This document shows positions 10,636-22,760 of a stretch of DNA of 64,000 nucleotides, in pieces. The notes below the pieces were generated by a model, which ran no database searches, was not told the DNA's origin, and was given only the letters and a program-made list of their open reading frames with translations. Source of the DNA: Pachyseris speciosa (taxonomy: Eukaryota; Cnidaria; Anthozoa; Scleractinia; Pachyseridae); the NCBI GenBank assembly GCA_016490735.1, contig JAEMWC010000013.1, positions 2,183,501-2,247,500 of the forward strand, given 5' to 3'. Numbering within the stretch: the first letter of the stretch is position 1; the number at the start of each line of letters is the position of its first letter. A program made the position numbers and the translations under genes.

Positions 10636-13600
10636 TTAAACCACTGTGCATTTTTCCACAACTAGCAGTGTCTCAGACTCGTTCTCAGTTCTTTTGGTTT
10701 CTGATTTAATGAAAGGAACAAGGAATATCACCGCTGCTGCCAGGAGAATAAAAATACCTGTCATGTAAAATGCAGGTACATATGATCCCACTTCATCCGC
10801 TAACAGACCTACAATAGTAATAAACACATTATAAATAAACAAAGGAAGGAAGGAAGGAAGGAAGGAAGGAAGGAAGGAATTCGATTACACAATTCTCATT
10901 CATTCATCACTCGCGGGTTATCACGAACCAGCAAAACGACCAGCTCCCAGATGGCTTGTTAGCTCAGTCGGTAGAGCACTGCACCGGTAGCGCAGAGGTC
11001 ATGGGTATGATTCCCGTACAAGCCTGAATTTTGTCCAGGCTTTATTTCCACTACTGCTTAAGTAGTGTTCACAACTGCGACGATCACTCGCATCTTCGCA
11101 ATTTCAGTGTTGCGCATACAATTCACCACTTCCAGATTTCCCATAAGAAAGTGGTGAATGGACAGTTTCAGGTGCCCTCTCACAAGTCGACTGCATACAA
11201 TGGAAAGCCATGGCGTGCTGGTCAACTGCAAACTCGTTACATACAATAAAATCGTGTTTTCGTGCAACAAGCTATCAAAGATTTTAAAATACTATTAAAA
11301 TTTCAATGTGTTTCCTGAAACGTTAAAAAGGATAAACGAAACTAAACTTTCATGTATCAAATTAAGCTTTGCAAAAACAATAGTTTTTGAGAAAGCTGCA
11401 ACAATGACATCGCATATTTGCTAACTGAGTAACGAAGTTGTGCACATGTCATTGGCTTCCCCGTGGGGTCGACCCCCGGGCTAACCAAGGGGATTGGAAA
11501 ATCAGTCAAGCAAACTTTAGGAATTTCCCCAGGGGGGTCAGATAATCTTGCAAGACAAAGTCCCCTTGGTAACGTGTCTCTCCGCAGAAAATCCCCCAGA
11601 TATCCTTTAAAAACTTGTGAATTACCCCACACCCTAATCTTTGATGGTAAAATTATGTCGAAATTTCCCCCCACCCTCGGGCAAAGAATAGCATCAATCT
11701 CCTTGTATTCCCCCACATATCTCCCTGGCTGGCCCGGAGATCGACCCGACGAGGAAGCCGATGACATGTGCATTACACACACCAACTCAGTGTATTTACC
11801 AACACGGCACTCGTTAACTTCAGGAGAAATATTGCTCACTGATTAAATGTGTGCTAAGAGAAGTCCTTATGAAAGCTGATGGAAGACTATATTCAAATCG
11901 TCCACAATATTCGTTATACGGTGTTTGCTTGTTTATGATATGTCCTTGGTATTTTCACTTTCAAACTTAGAAGTTGTTGATGAAAGTTGATGGTACTTCA
12001 ATCTCCATATTTCGCGGTTTGATGATATCATTTTTTCAGTTCTTTCCAAGTCACATTTTTTCGCTCCAAGATGTCCATAGATTCGCGAGCGCATACACTT
12101 GTGACGCAGCCTGAATACATTATAATTCAAAAATGAATGTGTGACGTAGGGCGCATACATTATTGAGATTTATAAAATAAACGGTGTAAACCTTGAGTTT
12201 TGATTGGTCTAGAGTAGTTCGCGATTAAAGCACAGATGCACGCATTACGTTATGATCCAAACAAAGAAAAACTCACAAACCAGTGCGTGTGTTCTTTGAT
12301 AACGCACGGCGAACGTGAAAACAGGGTAAGAACATCAGTTACACGTACTTCTTTGTTCTGACCACGTTTTGACGTCATCAATGCGTTACCAAAGTACACA
12401 CGCGCGCTCGCACGGAATCTATCTGTTAATTGAATAGTACATTCGATTCGATCAGTTTAATTTTGGCGAGCACATTTCTTTGAACAATTTATAATAACCA
12501 AAATAGCATGAGAGCCCTTTTTTCTTATATTTTCCTTCAATATTAACAAAGTATCAGAAGTACAACAAAATGAATATAAAATGATTGTATACCTCCAAGA
12601 GGTGGTCCAGCAGCAGCCATGGAAGCACTAACCATAACCGCAAGCCCGAATCCCAGAGATCGTTTTTCGCTCGTAAAACACGACAGAATCGCGATACACG
12701 AAGAGCAGCCGACGGTTCCATCGGCCAACCCATCCACTACAAAGTACAATACAAAGTGGACGTAACTTCTCGCAAATGGTAGAATAAGTGTGGCAACTCC
12801 ATTTATTCCCGCCACCAGTTGGTAAATGTATATTGCGTCGACGAATTTCATGTCACAGAGCCAGCCAACCACAGGCCGGCTCAGCATTGAGGTTAGTCCA
12901 CTGTACAAATAGAGTTGAGAAGCTTGTGAAGCAGGCAATCCTAAATTTTCGCAGTACCGAACCTGAAAACGCAAGATGACAACTCGTTTTCGAATAAATT
13001 TCAATGTTCATGGCATTACGATGCTCAGTCTTCTACGCAGCCGTTCATTGTGTCGTCAACGCAACGCTATGCTATGCTATACGCCACTGAAATTGACTTT
13101 CCAAAGTAACGGAAGTGAGAGAGGCACTAAGCCGCTATATCACTGTGTTTGAGAAGGATGGAAGGCAAAACCAAATAAAACCTGTCTAGGCTGAGATTCC
13201 TCTTGAATTAATCATCAGCCTGAAAATGATGTCTGAGAAAATCTTGTTCCCATGGACAAATTAATCCACGTGAAAAAGAAAAATTATACCAAACTGTTCA
13301 TATTAAACAAATTAATGAATGCTCAAAGCCAGCTCCCGTACTTTGTTTTTCAGTGGAGCATTTATAACTATTCCTTTTGAGATTATAGTAAGCAACGCCT
13401 AACTTCATCTGGTAACTTATCTGGCCGCAACAAATTGGTGTAGCATTCGTCTCTTAATACTTACTTAACGTTTGTATGACCATACAATTTTGACATTTGC
13501 TTCCAGCTTTGAATTTTCTTACTTGGCGTTAATCGTCGTAATATTGCAATTTTACACCCTCGAGATACTTTCTGTGAATCAAATTGGAGGACGTTTTTAG

Positions 13601-16600
13601 AGGTTTAACAGAAATCGAAAAATCCAAAATAGCCTTTCTGTAAAACAAGTGACGTAATATTCATGTAATGTGACGCCATCATCCCGCTTTCGGGAATCTA
13701 AAAGAAGACTAAATCTTGAGTACGCCAAAGACCGTATTTTCTCGAACTGGCACAGGGTGCTTATTTAATTTTTTTCGGCCAAAAGGGGTGGGGGCTTATT
13801 AGAAGGACGGTGCTTAATCGAGGGGGCGCTTATTACGTTTTTCTTTCAACGAACTGTAATTTTAATTTGGATAACGCACATAAAAGAGCTCTGTACGCAC
13901 ATGTAACTAGCAATGACTGTAGTGACTTAATGGAAAATTAACTGTTACCCTACATGTGCTGATGCCAAAGTAATTGAAGATTATAAATAAAGTGTGAAGA
14001 GAAACAGGTTTCCATTGCATCCCTACTACTTAAGAAAGTAAGGGGAGGGGAGGGGAGGGGGGGCGTATATTCGAGATGGGGCGCTTATTTACTATTTTGA
14101 GCGGGTGAGCCCTTATTCAGGGGAGGACGCTTATTAGAGCGTGGGCGTTTATTGGAAGAAATACGGTATATCTTCCAAGTCCTATTAAAACAGTGTGTTC
14201 TCTTGACGTCACGGCGGCCATGTTGTATGATAAAAAAAGAAACGATAGCCATGATGGAGGAGAAACAGTTTTTTTTAGGAATTGAACTCTATTTTTATGC
14301 AAATTATTTATCTTGCTCCAGTAAACCAATATGGCTGCTGGTCACGTGAGTGAACACTCTCTCTAGCTTAATATTTTTTTGAAGTGACAAGGGGGTAACC
14401 CGCCTCCCAAGAGCGGAAACTTAAACAAATCTCGAGCAAAAAGGAGCTAATTCACATTAAAACGACAACAACTTACCATGTGAACTGAAGGGATGTAGTG
14501 CACAATATAGTAAAGGTTCATTGATAGAAACATTATGTCAAATCGCTTGTTTCTAAAAACCGACCACATGCTTTCACAACATTTTTCTACCCCAGCTTTC
14601 TGTTGGGCGCTATTTTCTGTTTCCTCGGGAGGAAGACGTTGAATGGTGCACACAAGTGGAACAGAAAGAGCCACAAATCCAGCCAAGACCATAAACGTCT
14701 TCCGCCAGCCAAGGGCATCCTCATTATGGGGCTCATTAAGAACAAGCCCCCCCGACGCCCATAGAAACGATCCCCACTGCCAAGGAGCGTCTTTTCACAA
14801 AGTACCTTGGAAGGACCAAATAAGGAGGAAGAAAGATAAAACTGGAACCAAAACCAAAGATTACACCGTACGTAAGTAGCAAAAGATAAATGTTTGCTCC
14901 TTGTGAAGTCGCTAGCAGAGCACCTGAGCAGATCACAGCTCCCATGATAACTGTTACCCGAGGACCGAGTCGGTTGTAGACTTTGGCCACTAACGTGCTG
15001 AAAATTCCCAGGCCAACCATAGCCAAGGAACCAACCAAAGCTGAGGGAAAGAGAAGCAGAATGTTTTGGGGTTCCGTATATTTTGCTATAAAAATAGGTT
15101 TGTTGATATGTTACAGGTTATCAGATGTCAGGTTATTCTTTTTATTTAACTCTTGCCAAAATGAATTCCTTTATACCCTAACCCTAGGAATTTCATTTTG
15201 ACCTAGGTTAAATCAAATATAAACTGAAATCAAATTTAACAGATACATTAGTTTTGCCTTATTTCAGAGTTCCGCAGAGGACTGAAAAAAGTGGGAGGTA
15301 CGATGTCCAGTTATGAACCCATTAGTGGAGTAACGAGCTCCTTTAGGACAAAACAAGCCACTCTTTCGAAATATCAGTCAGCCAGCTGTCAGTCAGTCAG
15401 TCAGTCACCCAGCCAGTCAGCCAGCCAGCCAGCCAGTCAGCCAGTCAGCCAGTCAGCCAGCCAGCCAGCCAGTCAGCCAGCCAGCCAGCAAGTCAGCCAG
15501 TCAGCTAGCCAGCCAGCCAGCCAGTCAGCCAATCAGTCAGTAAGTCGTTACGTTAGTCAGTTTCGAGGCACGTTTCTGACAAAAATAATTGTCCAGTATT
15601 AGATTTCTTTGGTGCTGACGTGGAATTTACAACCGCTAGTCTTTCTTCATTCTCCACGTATCCAGATTAAAAATATCTGATAAATTGATATATTAATTAA
15701 GTTTTTGGAAGGAGACAAACGTTAGAAAAAACAAGCTATCATCAAGTAGAGAACTTTACATAGGACGGGCGAAAAAGACATAGCACATAGGGCGATGAAA
15801 TTAAAACGTTCTGGGGGAGCATATTCAATGATCATTTCATACAAAGTGGTTCAACACGAAGTGACACTCCTTGTCCAATCTCATAACCCGTTCACATCAA
15901 CACACAACGATGATCTGCCACAGGGTTTTTAGCCTATCTTTGCGACTCTTTAAATAAACCCATAAGTAAAATACAGTTGTTTGGGAGCTGAAAAAATACG
16001 TCGTGCAATGTGAACAACTGCAATTTTTAAAACAATTACCGTATTTCCTAGAATAAGCACCCGGGCACTTATTTAAAATTTCGGCCAAAAGAGGGGGCAC
16101 TTATTCGAAGGAGGGCGCTTATCAAGCTTTTCTTAAAACGAACTGTAACTCTATTTTGGCTGATGCACATAAAAGAACTCTGCAAGCACAAGGAGATAGA
16201 AATGACTGGAAGGGACTTACGGAAAATAGACTGTTCTCCTACATTGACCGATGCCGGTGTTGTTGAAGCTCAGTAAAAGGTTGTAATGGAAACAGGATTT
16301 CCTTTAGGCTCGATTTCCGCCGCTCACTCGGGTCCGGGCTTTCCTCCCCGAGAGAGCGGCTGGACGCGTCGGTTTACCATTGTTGGTTTCAGCCAATGAG
16401 CTTACCGCCTGCAGATTTTCGTCTGGCAATGTTGTCGCATAAATTATCATATCAGAACAGAGTTGTGGAAAATGGCGGACAACGTGGAAAGGATGTGTGT
16501 GGTTTACGAGCGAGTTTTGACGACATTTAACATTGAGAGTTTAAAAGATTTACAGCGAGAGGCACTGGAAAAGTTGATTAGTGGCCGAGATGTCTTTGTT

Positions 16601-18702
16601 ATTCAACTAACTGGGTCGGGAAAGTCCCAGATTTTTCAGTCCGCTCCGATGTGTTTCGACACAGTTAGTCCTTTGCTAACCAATGCGAAGTCAATCGCAA
16701 TTGTGATTTCTCCTCTGGCTTCCCTTATGCAAGACCAAGTACGGTACCTTAAGTCTCTTGCAATCAGTGCGGAGTTCATCGGGGATGAACTGAAGAGCGA
16801 TGAGGCTAAGCAACTGGTAGAACGCGGGGAATTTCAGGTCGTGTATGGCTCAGCAGAGGCGTTTTCCTCAACAAAACGATGGCGTGCTATGCTAAGCAGT
16901 GACGCTTACAAAAATAGATTGTCCGCCGTCCTTTGTTGCACCTCTTAACAGTGAAGGGCCGTTCTTCGCGCAAATTTTTTGCATTCGTTGTTGACATCAG
17001 AACAAATTCGGTCCTCGATGGCTTTTTTGAGTTCAGCACTATCCATAACTGCGTCCGCGATCGACTTATAACTGCTTCCTAGCACCAAAGCTTTACCGAG
17101 CCGATGGAGATCCTTTGATAACACTCCGATTTACTCCCTGATTCATAAGTCACAATTGCCTGAAATAAAGAACATTTTTATAATTTTATTTGAGCCGAAC
17201 AGGGAAGAAGGATAACGTGCACGTTCTGTCAAATAAATTGTAAACAAATAAATTTAATTAATTAGCGCTTACCTGTACTTCAGAAATATCTCCCTAGCAG
17301 TGGACTTCTGGCGTTTCCTTCACCAAAGGCGCATCTTGGACGGGACCAATGGGCCAAACTACTGGTAACTGAACAGGCATGGGACTTGGTTTGGGTCGAA
17401 TCTCCCCAAATGACAAGCTTTTTGTGGCCTTTTTCCTTCCTTCATCCGTTACATGGCGAAGAGATTTCAACGGCGCAGCAACACTTGGCGAGATTGACGA
17501 GTTTGTGGAACGCCTCGCTTCGGCCGGTTATTTGCTGTAAACTTTTCTTTCAATGAATGCTGGAGAATTTTAATCTCCTCTCGGATCTTTTCAAGGCGCT
17601 TAACATCTCGATAGCAACGCTCGTTGTAGATGGTAACTGTCCATGTTTACACTCGAGAGAGGGACATCCATTATGCTGCAAATTCTGTTTCGCAAATCAG
17701 ACACTTTTCCATTTAATCTAGTTTTCTTCCCAGAGTCGGGAAGCTCACAGCCACAGAATACGCATCCAGTATTCGTTTGAAATTTTTTGGGCGTATCCTC
17801 GCTTGCAAATTCGCCATCCATTACAACATTGCGTATTTGCGCGCGAAATAAGAGCCTGGTCCTCACTAGCGACGCAAGCATAAGCACAAGCATAAGCTTA
17901 TGCGCCGGTGAGGACAGCCGTGACATAAGCATAAGAATATCAAAACCTTGCGTTCTTCTTATGCTTATGCCTATGCTTGTATTGCTGATATTTCCACTGA
18001 GGACATGGCTTAAATAAGGAACATTTGGAGTCTGATTTCACATCCGGTGACATCTGAGACGCATAAATTACAGACAAGGTCGCCGGGTCAAGCGTCCAGC
18101 CGTTCTCTCTCGGGGAGGAAAGCCCGGACCCGAGTGAGCGGCGGAAATCGAGCCTAGATTTCCTTCTATTTATACTTTTTTAAGGAAGTCAGAGGGGGGC
18201 GTTTATTCGAGGGGGGCGGGGCTTATTTGCTATTTTGGCCGAGGGGTAGGCGCTTATTCTCAGTGGGGAGAGCGCTTGTTTGTGCGTGGGCACTTATTCG
18301 AGGAAATGCGGTAGTTTATGAGCTGGTTAGCTCTCGTTCACAACGTTCAAAAAGACCTTTCCTCTTTCATGTACATACAGTAAAACTCAAGTATTAAGAA
18401 AAGAAAAATGACTGCATAAAGTGGGCCTCGTCTTTGGCATATTTTTACTAATCACTGACTGAGAAGAACGTGAACTCATATTTACCAGTTTTAGCCTTTC
18501 CTTGCTGAAACTCTTCCAGTAGAGTAGGGAATATAATACCATAACTGATGACAATGCCACAGATGATCGCATTGGAAAGAGCACAAGCCAAACAAATGAC
18601 CCAACACCAACAACTGTCTGGCTCTGGATTCTTTGCACTGCAGTGGTTTGGTTTCTGTGATATGCGGTCAGTTGGTATTATGTGGGGTTGTTTTTGCATC
18701 AT
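10636..18702 (-). CDS. Monocarboxylate transporter MCT-A (SLC16-like, major facilitator)
   Basis: Four exons on the minus strand: 18702-18486 (ATG, directly preceded by an in-frame TAA), 15040-14477, 12962-12593 and 10808-10636 (stop TAA), all with GT-AG introns. Predicted length is near 440 residues, usual for the family. The first exon has TM1 starting DSCWCWVICLACAL, the place of the MCT DG-W-W signature; exon 2 has RYFVKRRSLAVGIVSMG, the loop and TM5 signature. The third holds several membrane helices (SRPVVGWLCD), the last one ends in VVEKCTVV. Such proteins move lactate, pyruvate or related acids with protons across the plasma membrane; the substrate here is unknown. The frame is broken in exon 2 around 14717-14753: a G run and about 10 missing bases relative to MCT-B. 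It may be a damaged gene or a sequence error. Intron 1 holds a nested transposon. Confidence 0.85.
10845..10880. repeat. (GGAA)n microsatellite
   Basis: About nine GGAA units lie in the last intron of MCT-A, just upstream (in its direction) of its terminal exon. Confidence 0.9.
10953..11105 (+). mobile_element. tRNA-derived SINE, copy 1
   Basis: The head (10953-11024) folds as a tRNA: acceptor GGCTTGT/ACAAGCC, D arm GCTC-AGTCGGTA-GAGC, and T arm TGGG-TATGATT-CCCG. It contains pol III A-box and B-box like sequences. An unrelated body follows (CTACTGCTTAAGTAGTGTTC, GCGACGATCACTCGC). The body also follows the tRNA part at 47375-47885 and 58585-58742, which shows a SINE family rather than a tRNA gene. 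Confidence 0.8.
11447..11768. mobile_element. MITE in MCT-A intron 3
   Basis: The ends are imperfect inverted repeats: ATGTCATTGGCTTCC with GTGGGGTCGACC on the left, and TCGACCCGACGAGGAAG with CCGATGACAT on the right. GTGCA flanks both sides and may be a target duplication. C-rich interior, no gene. Confidence 0.6.
13731..14167. mobile_element. MITE family R2, intact copy in MCT-A intron 2
   Basis: It runs from CCGTATTTTCTCGAA to AAATACGG and has purine-rich GGGGGCTTATT blocks toward both ends. It is the uninterrupted counterpart of the split copy at 16039-18311 and shows the empty site (AACAGGTTTCCATTG) where the two-gene element inserted there. Confidence 0.7.
15378..15560. repeat. (CAGT/CAGC)n tetranucleotide satellite
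   Basis: Blocks of CAGT and CAGC units run for about 180 bp in MCT-A intron 1. It is the same satellite as at 3905 and 18797, here in the other orientation. The open frame of Ser-Gln-Pro-Ala repeats through it is not a gene. Confidence 0.9.
16463..16948 (+). pseudogene. RecQ-like helicase fragment (motifs Q, I and Ia only)
   Basis: The frame begins MWKMADNVERMC, then FNIESLKDLQREALEKL (Q-motif-like), RDVFVIQLTGSGKSQIFQ (Walker A, TGSGKS) and IVISPLASLMQDQVRYLKS (motif Ia). It reaches WRAMLSSDAYKNRLSAV, where RecQ enzymes go on to the DEAH box, but instead ends LCCTS and stop. With no Walker B or C-terminal helicase lobe it cannot unwind DNA as it stands. It looks like the first exon of a helicase held within the TIR element. 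Only the translated segment is seen; whether it is transcribed is unknown. Confidence 0.75.
16945..17821 (-). pseudogene. Cys-motif coiled-coil protein of the two-gene element (broken frame)
   Basis: On the minus strand, ATG at 17821 opens MDGEFASEDTPKKF, then GCVFCGCELPDSGKKTRL (a C-x2-C-x-C cluster) and LRNRICSIMDVPLSSVN. After one frame change it reads KRLEKIREEIKILQHSLKEK, a coiled-coil-like helix. After further breaks and a donor GTAAGC near 17270, a last exon from about 17162 carries LGKALVLGSSYKSIADAV and CSDVNNECKKFARRTALHC, then a stop. I recall similar Cys-motif plus SLGK-GTYK-type proteins as large uncharacterised families in corals and anemones, but I cannot verify this. The function is unknown. 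It converges on the helicase fragment. Confidence 0.55.
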
Positions 18703-18796
18703 TTACCACTGTTCGCCCTGAAGGAGAAAAACATGGAGTGCAATCAGGAATGTAGTTTGTATGAGACGAACAGAGGCACTTGACTTGCTAAAAGTT

Positions 18797-19715
18797 ACTG
18801 ACTGACTGACTGACTGACTGACTGGCTGGTTGGCTGGCTGATGACTGAGACGACCGGCCGACTGAATGACTGACTGTGACTGACTGATGACTAGCTGACT
18901 GACTGACTGATGACTGACTGACTGACTGACTGACTGAACGACCAAATGAACAACTGAGTGGCTGACTGACGACTAGCTGACTGACTAAAGATTTACCGTT
19001 ACTGTTACTCACTTTCTACTGACTCTTGATTGACTGGCTGGCTGGCTGGCTAACTGACTGATTCGGACTGACCGACCCGCCGGCTGAATGACTGACTGAC
19101 TTATGACTGGCTGACTGATGACTGACTGACCAACTGACCAAATGACTGACTGACTGATGACTGGCTGGCTGGCTGACTGATGACTGACTGCCTGACCGAC
19201 TGACCAACCAAGTGAGTGACTGTGACTGACTGGCTGATGATTGACTAACTAAATGACTGGCTGAATGACTCTTGTCTGACCAACCAAATGACTGACTGTT
19301 GACTGACTGGCTGATGACTGACTGACTGAATGACTGACTAACTAACCAAATGAACAACTGACTAACTGACTGACCGACCGACTGACCGACTGACCGACCA
19401 ACCGACCAACCGACCAACTGACCAACTGACCAGCTGACCAACTGACCAACCGACCAACCGACCAACTGACCGACCGACTAACTGAATGACTGACTGACTC
19501 AGATGACTGACTAAATGACTGGCTAACTGACTCTTGACTGACTGACCAATTGAATCACTGACTGTTGACTGACTGGCTGATGACTGACTGACTGACTGAA
19601 GCTGACTGGCTGACTGACTGACTAAGGATTTACTGTTTTTACTCACCTACTTTCTACTGACTCTTGACTGACTGACTGACTTTTGACTGACTGTTGACTG
19701 ACTGACTGACTGACT
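18797..19715. repeat. Large (ACTG)-type tetranucleotide satellite upstream of MCT-A
   Basis: About 0.9 kb of ACTG, GCTG, GACC and AACC tetramers in three blocks, separated by short unique pieces that share ACTCACTTTCTACTGACTC or close variants (near 19006, 19644). The pieces repeat with spacing near 640 bp, so the array has a higher-order unit. It starts 95 bp upstream of the MCT-A start codon. The Ser-Val-Ser-Gln frames through it are artefacts of the unit. Confidence 0.9.
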
Positions 19716-22700
19716 AATTCAGTTGAGAGAGTACAGCACAATAAAGATATACTAGTACTGTTACTCACTGCCTCTTTATCTGTCTTCTTTCTTTGAACTC
19801 TCTTTCTTTCTATGTATATTTGTCTTACGAAAACATATTCATGGGTTTCACTTATTGAATAAATGTAAGCCCACAAAACATACGATGGCTGTCGATGATA
19901 AAGGAAAGTGAAAGTTGAAGAAACAACTCAAGTAGTTTAAGGCCTGTGTTTCTAAATATGTTCAGAAATATGGTTGACTGCCAAAATCTTTCCTCTGATT
20001 GCCTAGAAACGGATGAAAGTTTCCTGAAGATAAATCTTGAAATATGAAAATCTTGAATATGAAAAACTCTTAAATCAGCAATTTGGTGGCAGATTTTATG
20101 TTTCCAGATTAACAAATCAGTGTTTCCATTAGAAATCCAACATATCTAACTTTCTACACTTGGATTGATTGGATTGATTGTTCATTGTTTTTTCACTTAA
20201 GATGGTCAAATAAAGCGCACTATTATGAGTCTTAGTTTTTAAATTATTAACAGCTAAAGGTTGAATTCTGGGCACAAAAATGACCTTTGTCCTCATAATT
20301 TTTTTGTTGAGAGCAGTGGACGGTCACTCCAAATGTGAGATGCTGGAAATAATTAAATTGAATAAGAAACATGTTTTTATTTGATATTATATCCTACAAC
20401 CGTCACCTACTCCTCAAAATGAAATGGTCACATGACACGTCACATGATCTATGATAACGTCTATTATACTTGAAAATGTTAAGGACAATGAGAACCTCCT
20501 ATGTGCTGAATTTCATTTCAGTACCATTCCTCTGGGCTGCTATATTATGAAAAAAAAAAAACATTTTATCAAATAAACACCCCTGACCCAGGCCTTAAAC
20601 TGCTTGAGAATTGCTCATAATAATGAGGATCTAGAATCACTTTATATATTATAGTGAGTGGGAAGCCAGGGGCTTCACTAGAGGAATTGCCCTTACGCTA
20701 TCATTTACCAGGAAATCTTCAGCTTTAGCTTTAAGTTTCATTTAAATTGCTAGATTTTACTAAACAAAGACACATAGACATACTTTTAAGTTGAAGAGGA
20801 CAAGGCATGAATTAACAAGTATATTGTAAGAGGCTATATGCAAAAGAGAAAAGGAATATGAAAAAAGGTTTTTTTTTTACCCTGACATTGTTTTGGTAAG
20901 AATACATTTAATGCCCAAGACAAGTTTGTCCCATAGGATATTATTCTAAAATTTTGGACATATAAGGGGCTTTGTCACGACAAAATGTCTTCAAATGACC
21001 ATTAAATACATTTTCTCATACACAAAATACACGTCCAAAACTACCACAAAGATACCAAATGAATTTTAGAGGGGGAGCATTGGGCCATCCTCTTTTTTTC
21101 TCCATTTAGCGCCGTCCGACTGACCCAATTGAAAAAAAAAAGGAGGGCAATGGCCTTAGCTGTAGTACATTTTTGGCAATTTCTTCAAAACACAGGCTAG
21201 GAACTTAAAAGAAAATTGATCACATTTTGTATATATGTTTTAGCTCTTCTCTCCCTCTTCCTCGTTCCAAGTTTTCCTTTCCCCTTTCTCCTTCCCCGTT
21301 CATATTCCTCACTCCCCACCCCCTGTTCCCTGTTCCCCGTTCAACGTTTGCCGTCCACGTTACTCATTCGCCGTCATTCCACGATTATTCGTTCTCTCTT
21401 TTAGAGATGGCCAAAAGTTCAAAAAGCCACAAAAGGATCGAGAAGCACACAAAAATTGTTTAAGCATTTTGTATGAACGTTTTCGTTGGTTGCCCTTGAA
21501 CAATCTACCTAAAAATTATTCACGTGTTGTCTCAGGTTTAGCTTGTAACTGAACAAAGTACAAAATCCGGATAGATTTCCGTGAGCGAGTCGTGTGAACA
21601 CATAAACCATACAGGGAAAATTCGACACATTGGAAGCTATAAAAAAATGTAAAATAACAAAGGAGAAAGCAGCGTTCTGTGTGATTTGGGTTTCCCTTGC
21701 GTTCATATCCATTGAAAGTAGATCCAAATCAAATTTGGCCTCTATCAATAGCGAATAGACACTGAATAGATAGTATAAAGGTCGTTTCTACAGTCTTGCA
21801 GTCTTGCAGTGTAATCTGAGAAGACATTTCGCTCTCTAGATTTCATTTTCAAGCCGGAAAATCGAGAAAAGTGCCCCGGTTCCATGAAAAATAGAGGTCT
21901 CGGCGTCTTCCAAGTACATTCTCGGGATCGAATATACTACCATTCGGTAGTATTTAAGCTTAATGCGAATTAAAGAAGTACATTTCCTGTTGTTTGAGTG
22001 GATAACTTTTAAACTAATTTCCTTAATTTTTTGCCAGCTTTTCCTAATCTTAATTATGTTCGATGTTTGTTGAATACGTCACAAAAAGATTATGCCGGCC
22101 TTTGAGACGGACAAGTTCCCGATGACGAATGATTTGCATTCAATCTTTCTTACGACAAAAATTATTTACGAGAATCGATGCTCTCTGGGTAATATGTATC
22201 TCACTTACCTTTTTGATGACAAAAACTGTTAGATAAATACCACAAGGTAAGAATGAAAGACTCGGACACAAAGAAATGTTGCTAGCGACACCTTGCACCA
22301 GGCTGTTGCACCACAATCGGTAATTTGAGCGTGACGTAGCAAATGTTGATTACATTGTAAAACTTCCGGTTTTGAAAAATCCAGTTTCCGGTTCTTTGCT
22401 ATGTCACGCGATATTTTAAAAGGGGCCTGTTCGTTGTTACCATTATCATTATCATCATTTTTTTTTTTCTTTTCTTTTCTTTTTTCAAAGAAGGTGTTGA
22501 AGTACGAGGTACAAAGCCTTTTTATAAGTTCTTTTCATCTTTAGGAAATCTGTGAAAAATTAATTTCGTCTGGTGTCCTCTTTGGATGGTTTCCTTTGGC
22601 CATCGCTTGTCGTTGTCAAAGCATACAGTAGCGACCTCTTACTTGAAGAATATCTCTTCAAAAATTGAATCCCGATTTCTAACCTTAACTAAAAGACACA

Positions 22701-22760
22701 GAGGGTTCAAGGAAAGATAATTCAAGAAACGTGCGCTTAGCGTGACATGAGCTACCTTTG
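19716..22760. other. Three-kilobase gene-free stretch between the two MCT genes
   Basis: AT-rich, with no exon-like pattern. It has a pyrimidine-rich tract at 21240-21345, a T-rich run at 22457-22485 and a small inverted pair (GCGTGACGTAGCAAA near 22329, TTGCTATGTCACGC near 22396). Both MCT genes point away from it. Confidence 0.5.

Larger units (their letters stand above)
16305..18156. mobile_element. Two-gene TIR transposon (RecQ-like helicase fragment plus Cys-motif protein), 9-bp target duplication
   Basis: Terminal inverted repeats of about 50-60 bp match almost perfectly: TAGGCTCGATTTCCGCCGCT at the left tip and its inverse at the right tip, continuing through GGGTCCGGGCTTTCCTCCCC. The direct repeat GATTTCCTT flanks it at 16296-16304 and 18157-18165. 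Inside are a plus-strand helicase fragment and a minus-strand spliced frame that converge, with stop codons overlapping at 16945-16948. There is no recognisable transposase. The TSD size fits Mutator-like elements, but the cargo does not identify a class. The element is probably non-autonomous. Confidence 0.8.
16039..18311. mobile_element. MITE family R2, copy split by a two-gene transposon
   Basis: The left piece (16039-16304) starts CCGTATTTCCTAGAATAAGC; the right piece (18157-18311) ends GAGGAAATGCGG. Both are flanked by TA. The pieces match the uninterrupted copy at 13731-14167 once 16305-18156 and one 9-bp repeat are removed. It lies in MCT-A intron 1. Confidence 0.75.

Noticed and set aside
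10953..11024. Possible functional tRNA gene
   Set aside because: The fold is nearly complete, but the same head plus the same unrelated body occurs twice more in the window, so it is the head of a SINE.
11357..11846. Long frames open on both strands
   Set aside because: They overlap a MITE with inverted ends; C-rich composition keeps both strands open and no domain is seen.
17866..18010. Separate complete MITE inside the two-gene element
   Set aside because: The left end resembles the element at 39365-39600 but the right end lacks the matching tip, so only a worn relative can be claimed.
18703..19465. Long Ser/Val/Gln-repeat frames on the minus strand
   Set aside because: They are translations of the ACTG-type satellite, which lacks stops in several frames. 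Nothing gene-like flanks them. The same holds at 3895-4182 and 15291-15602.
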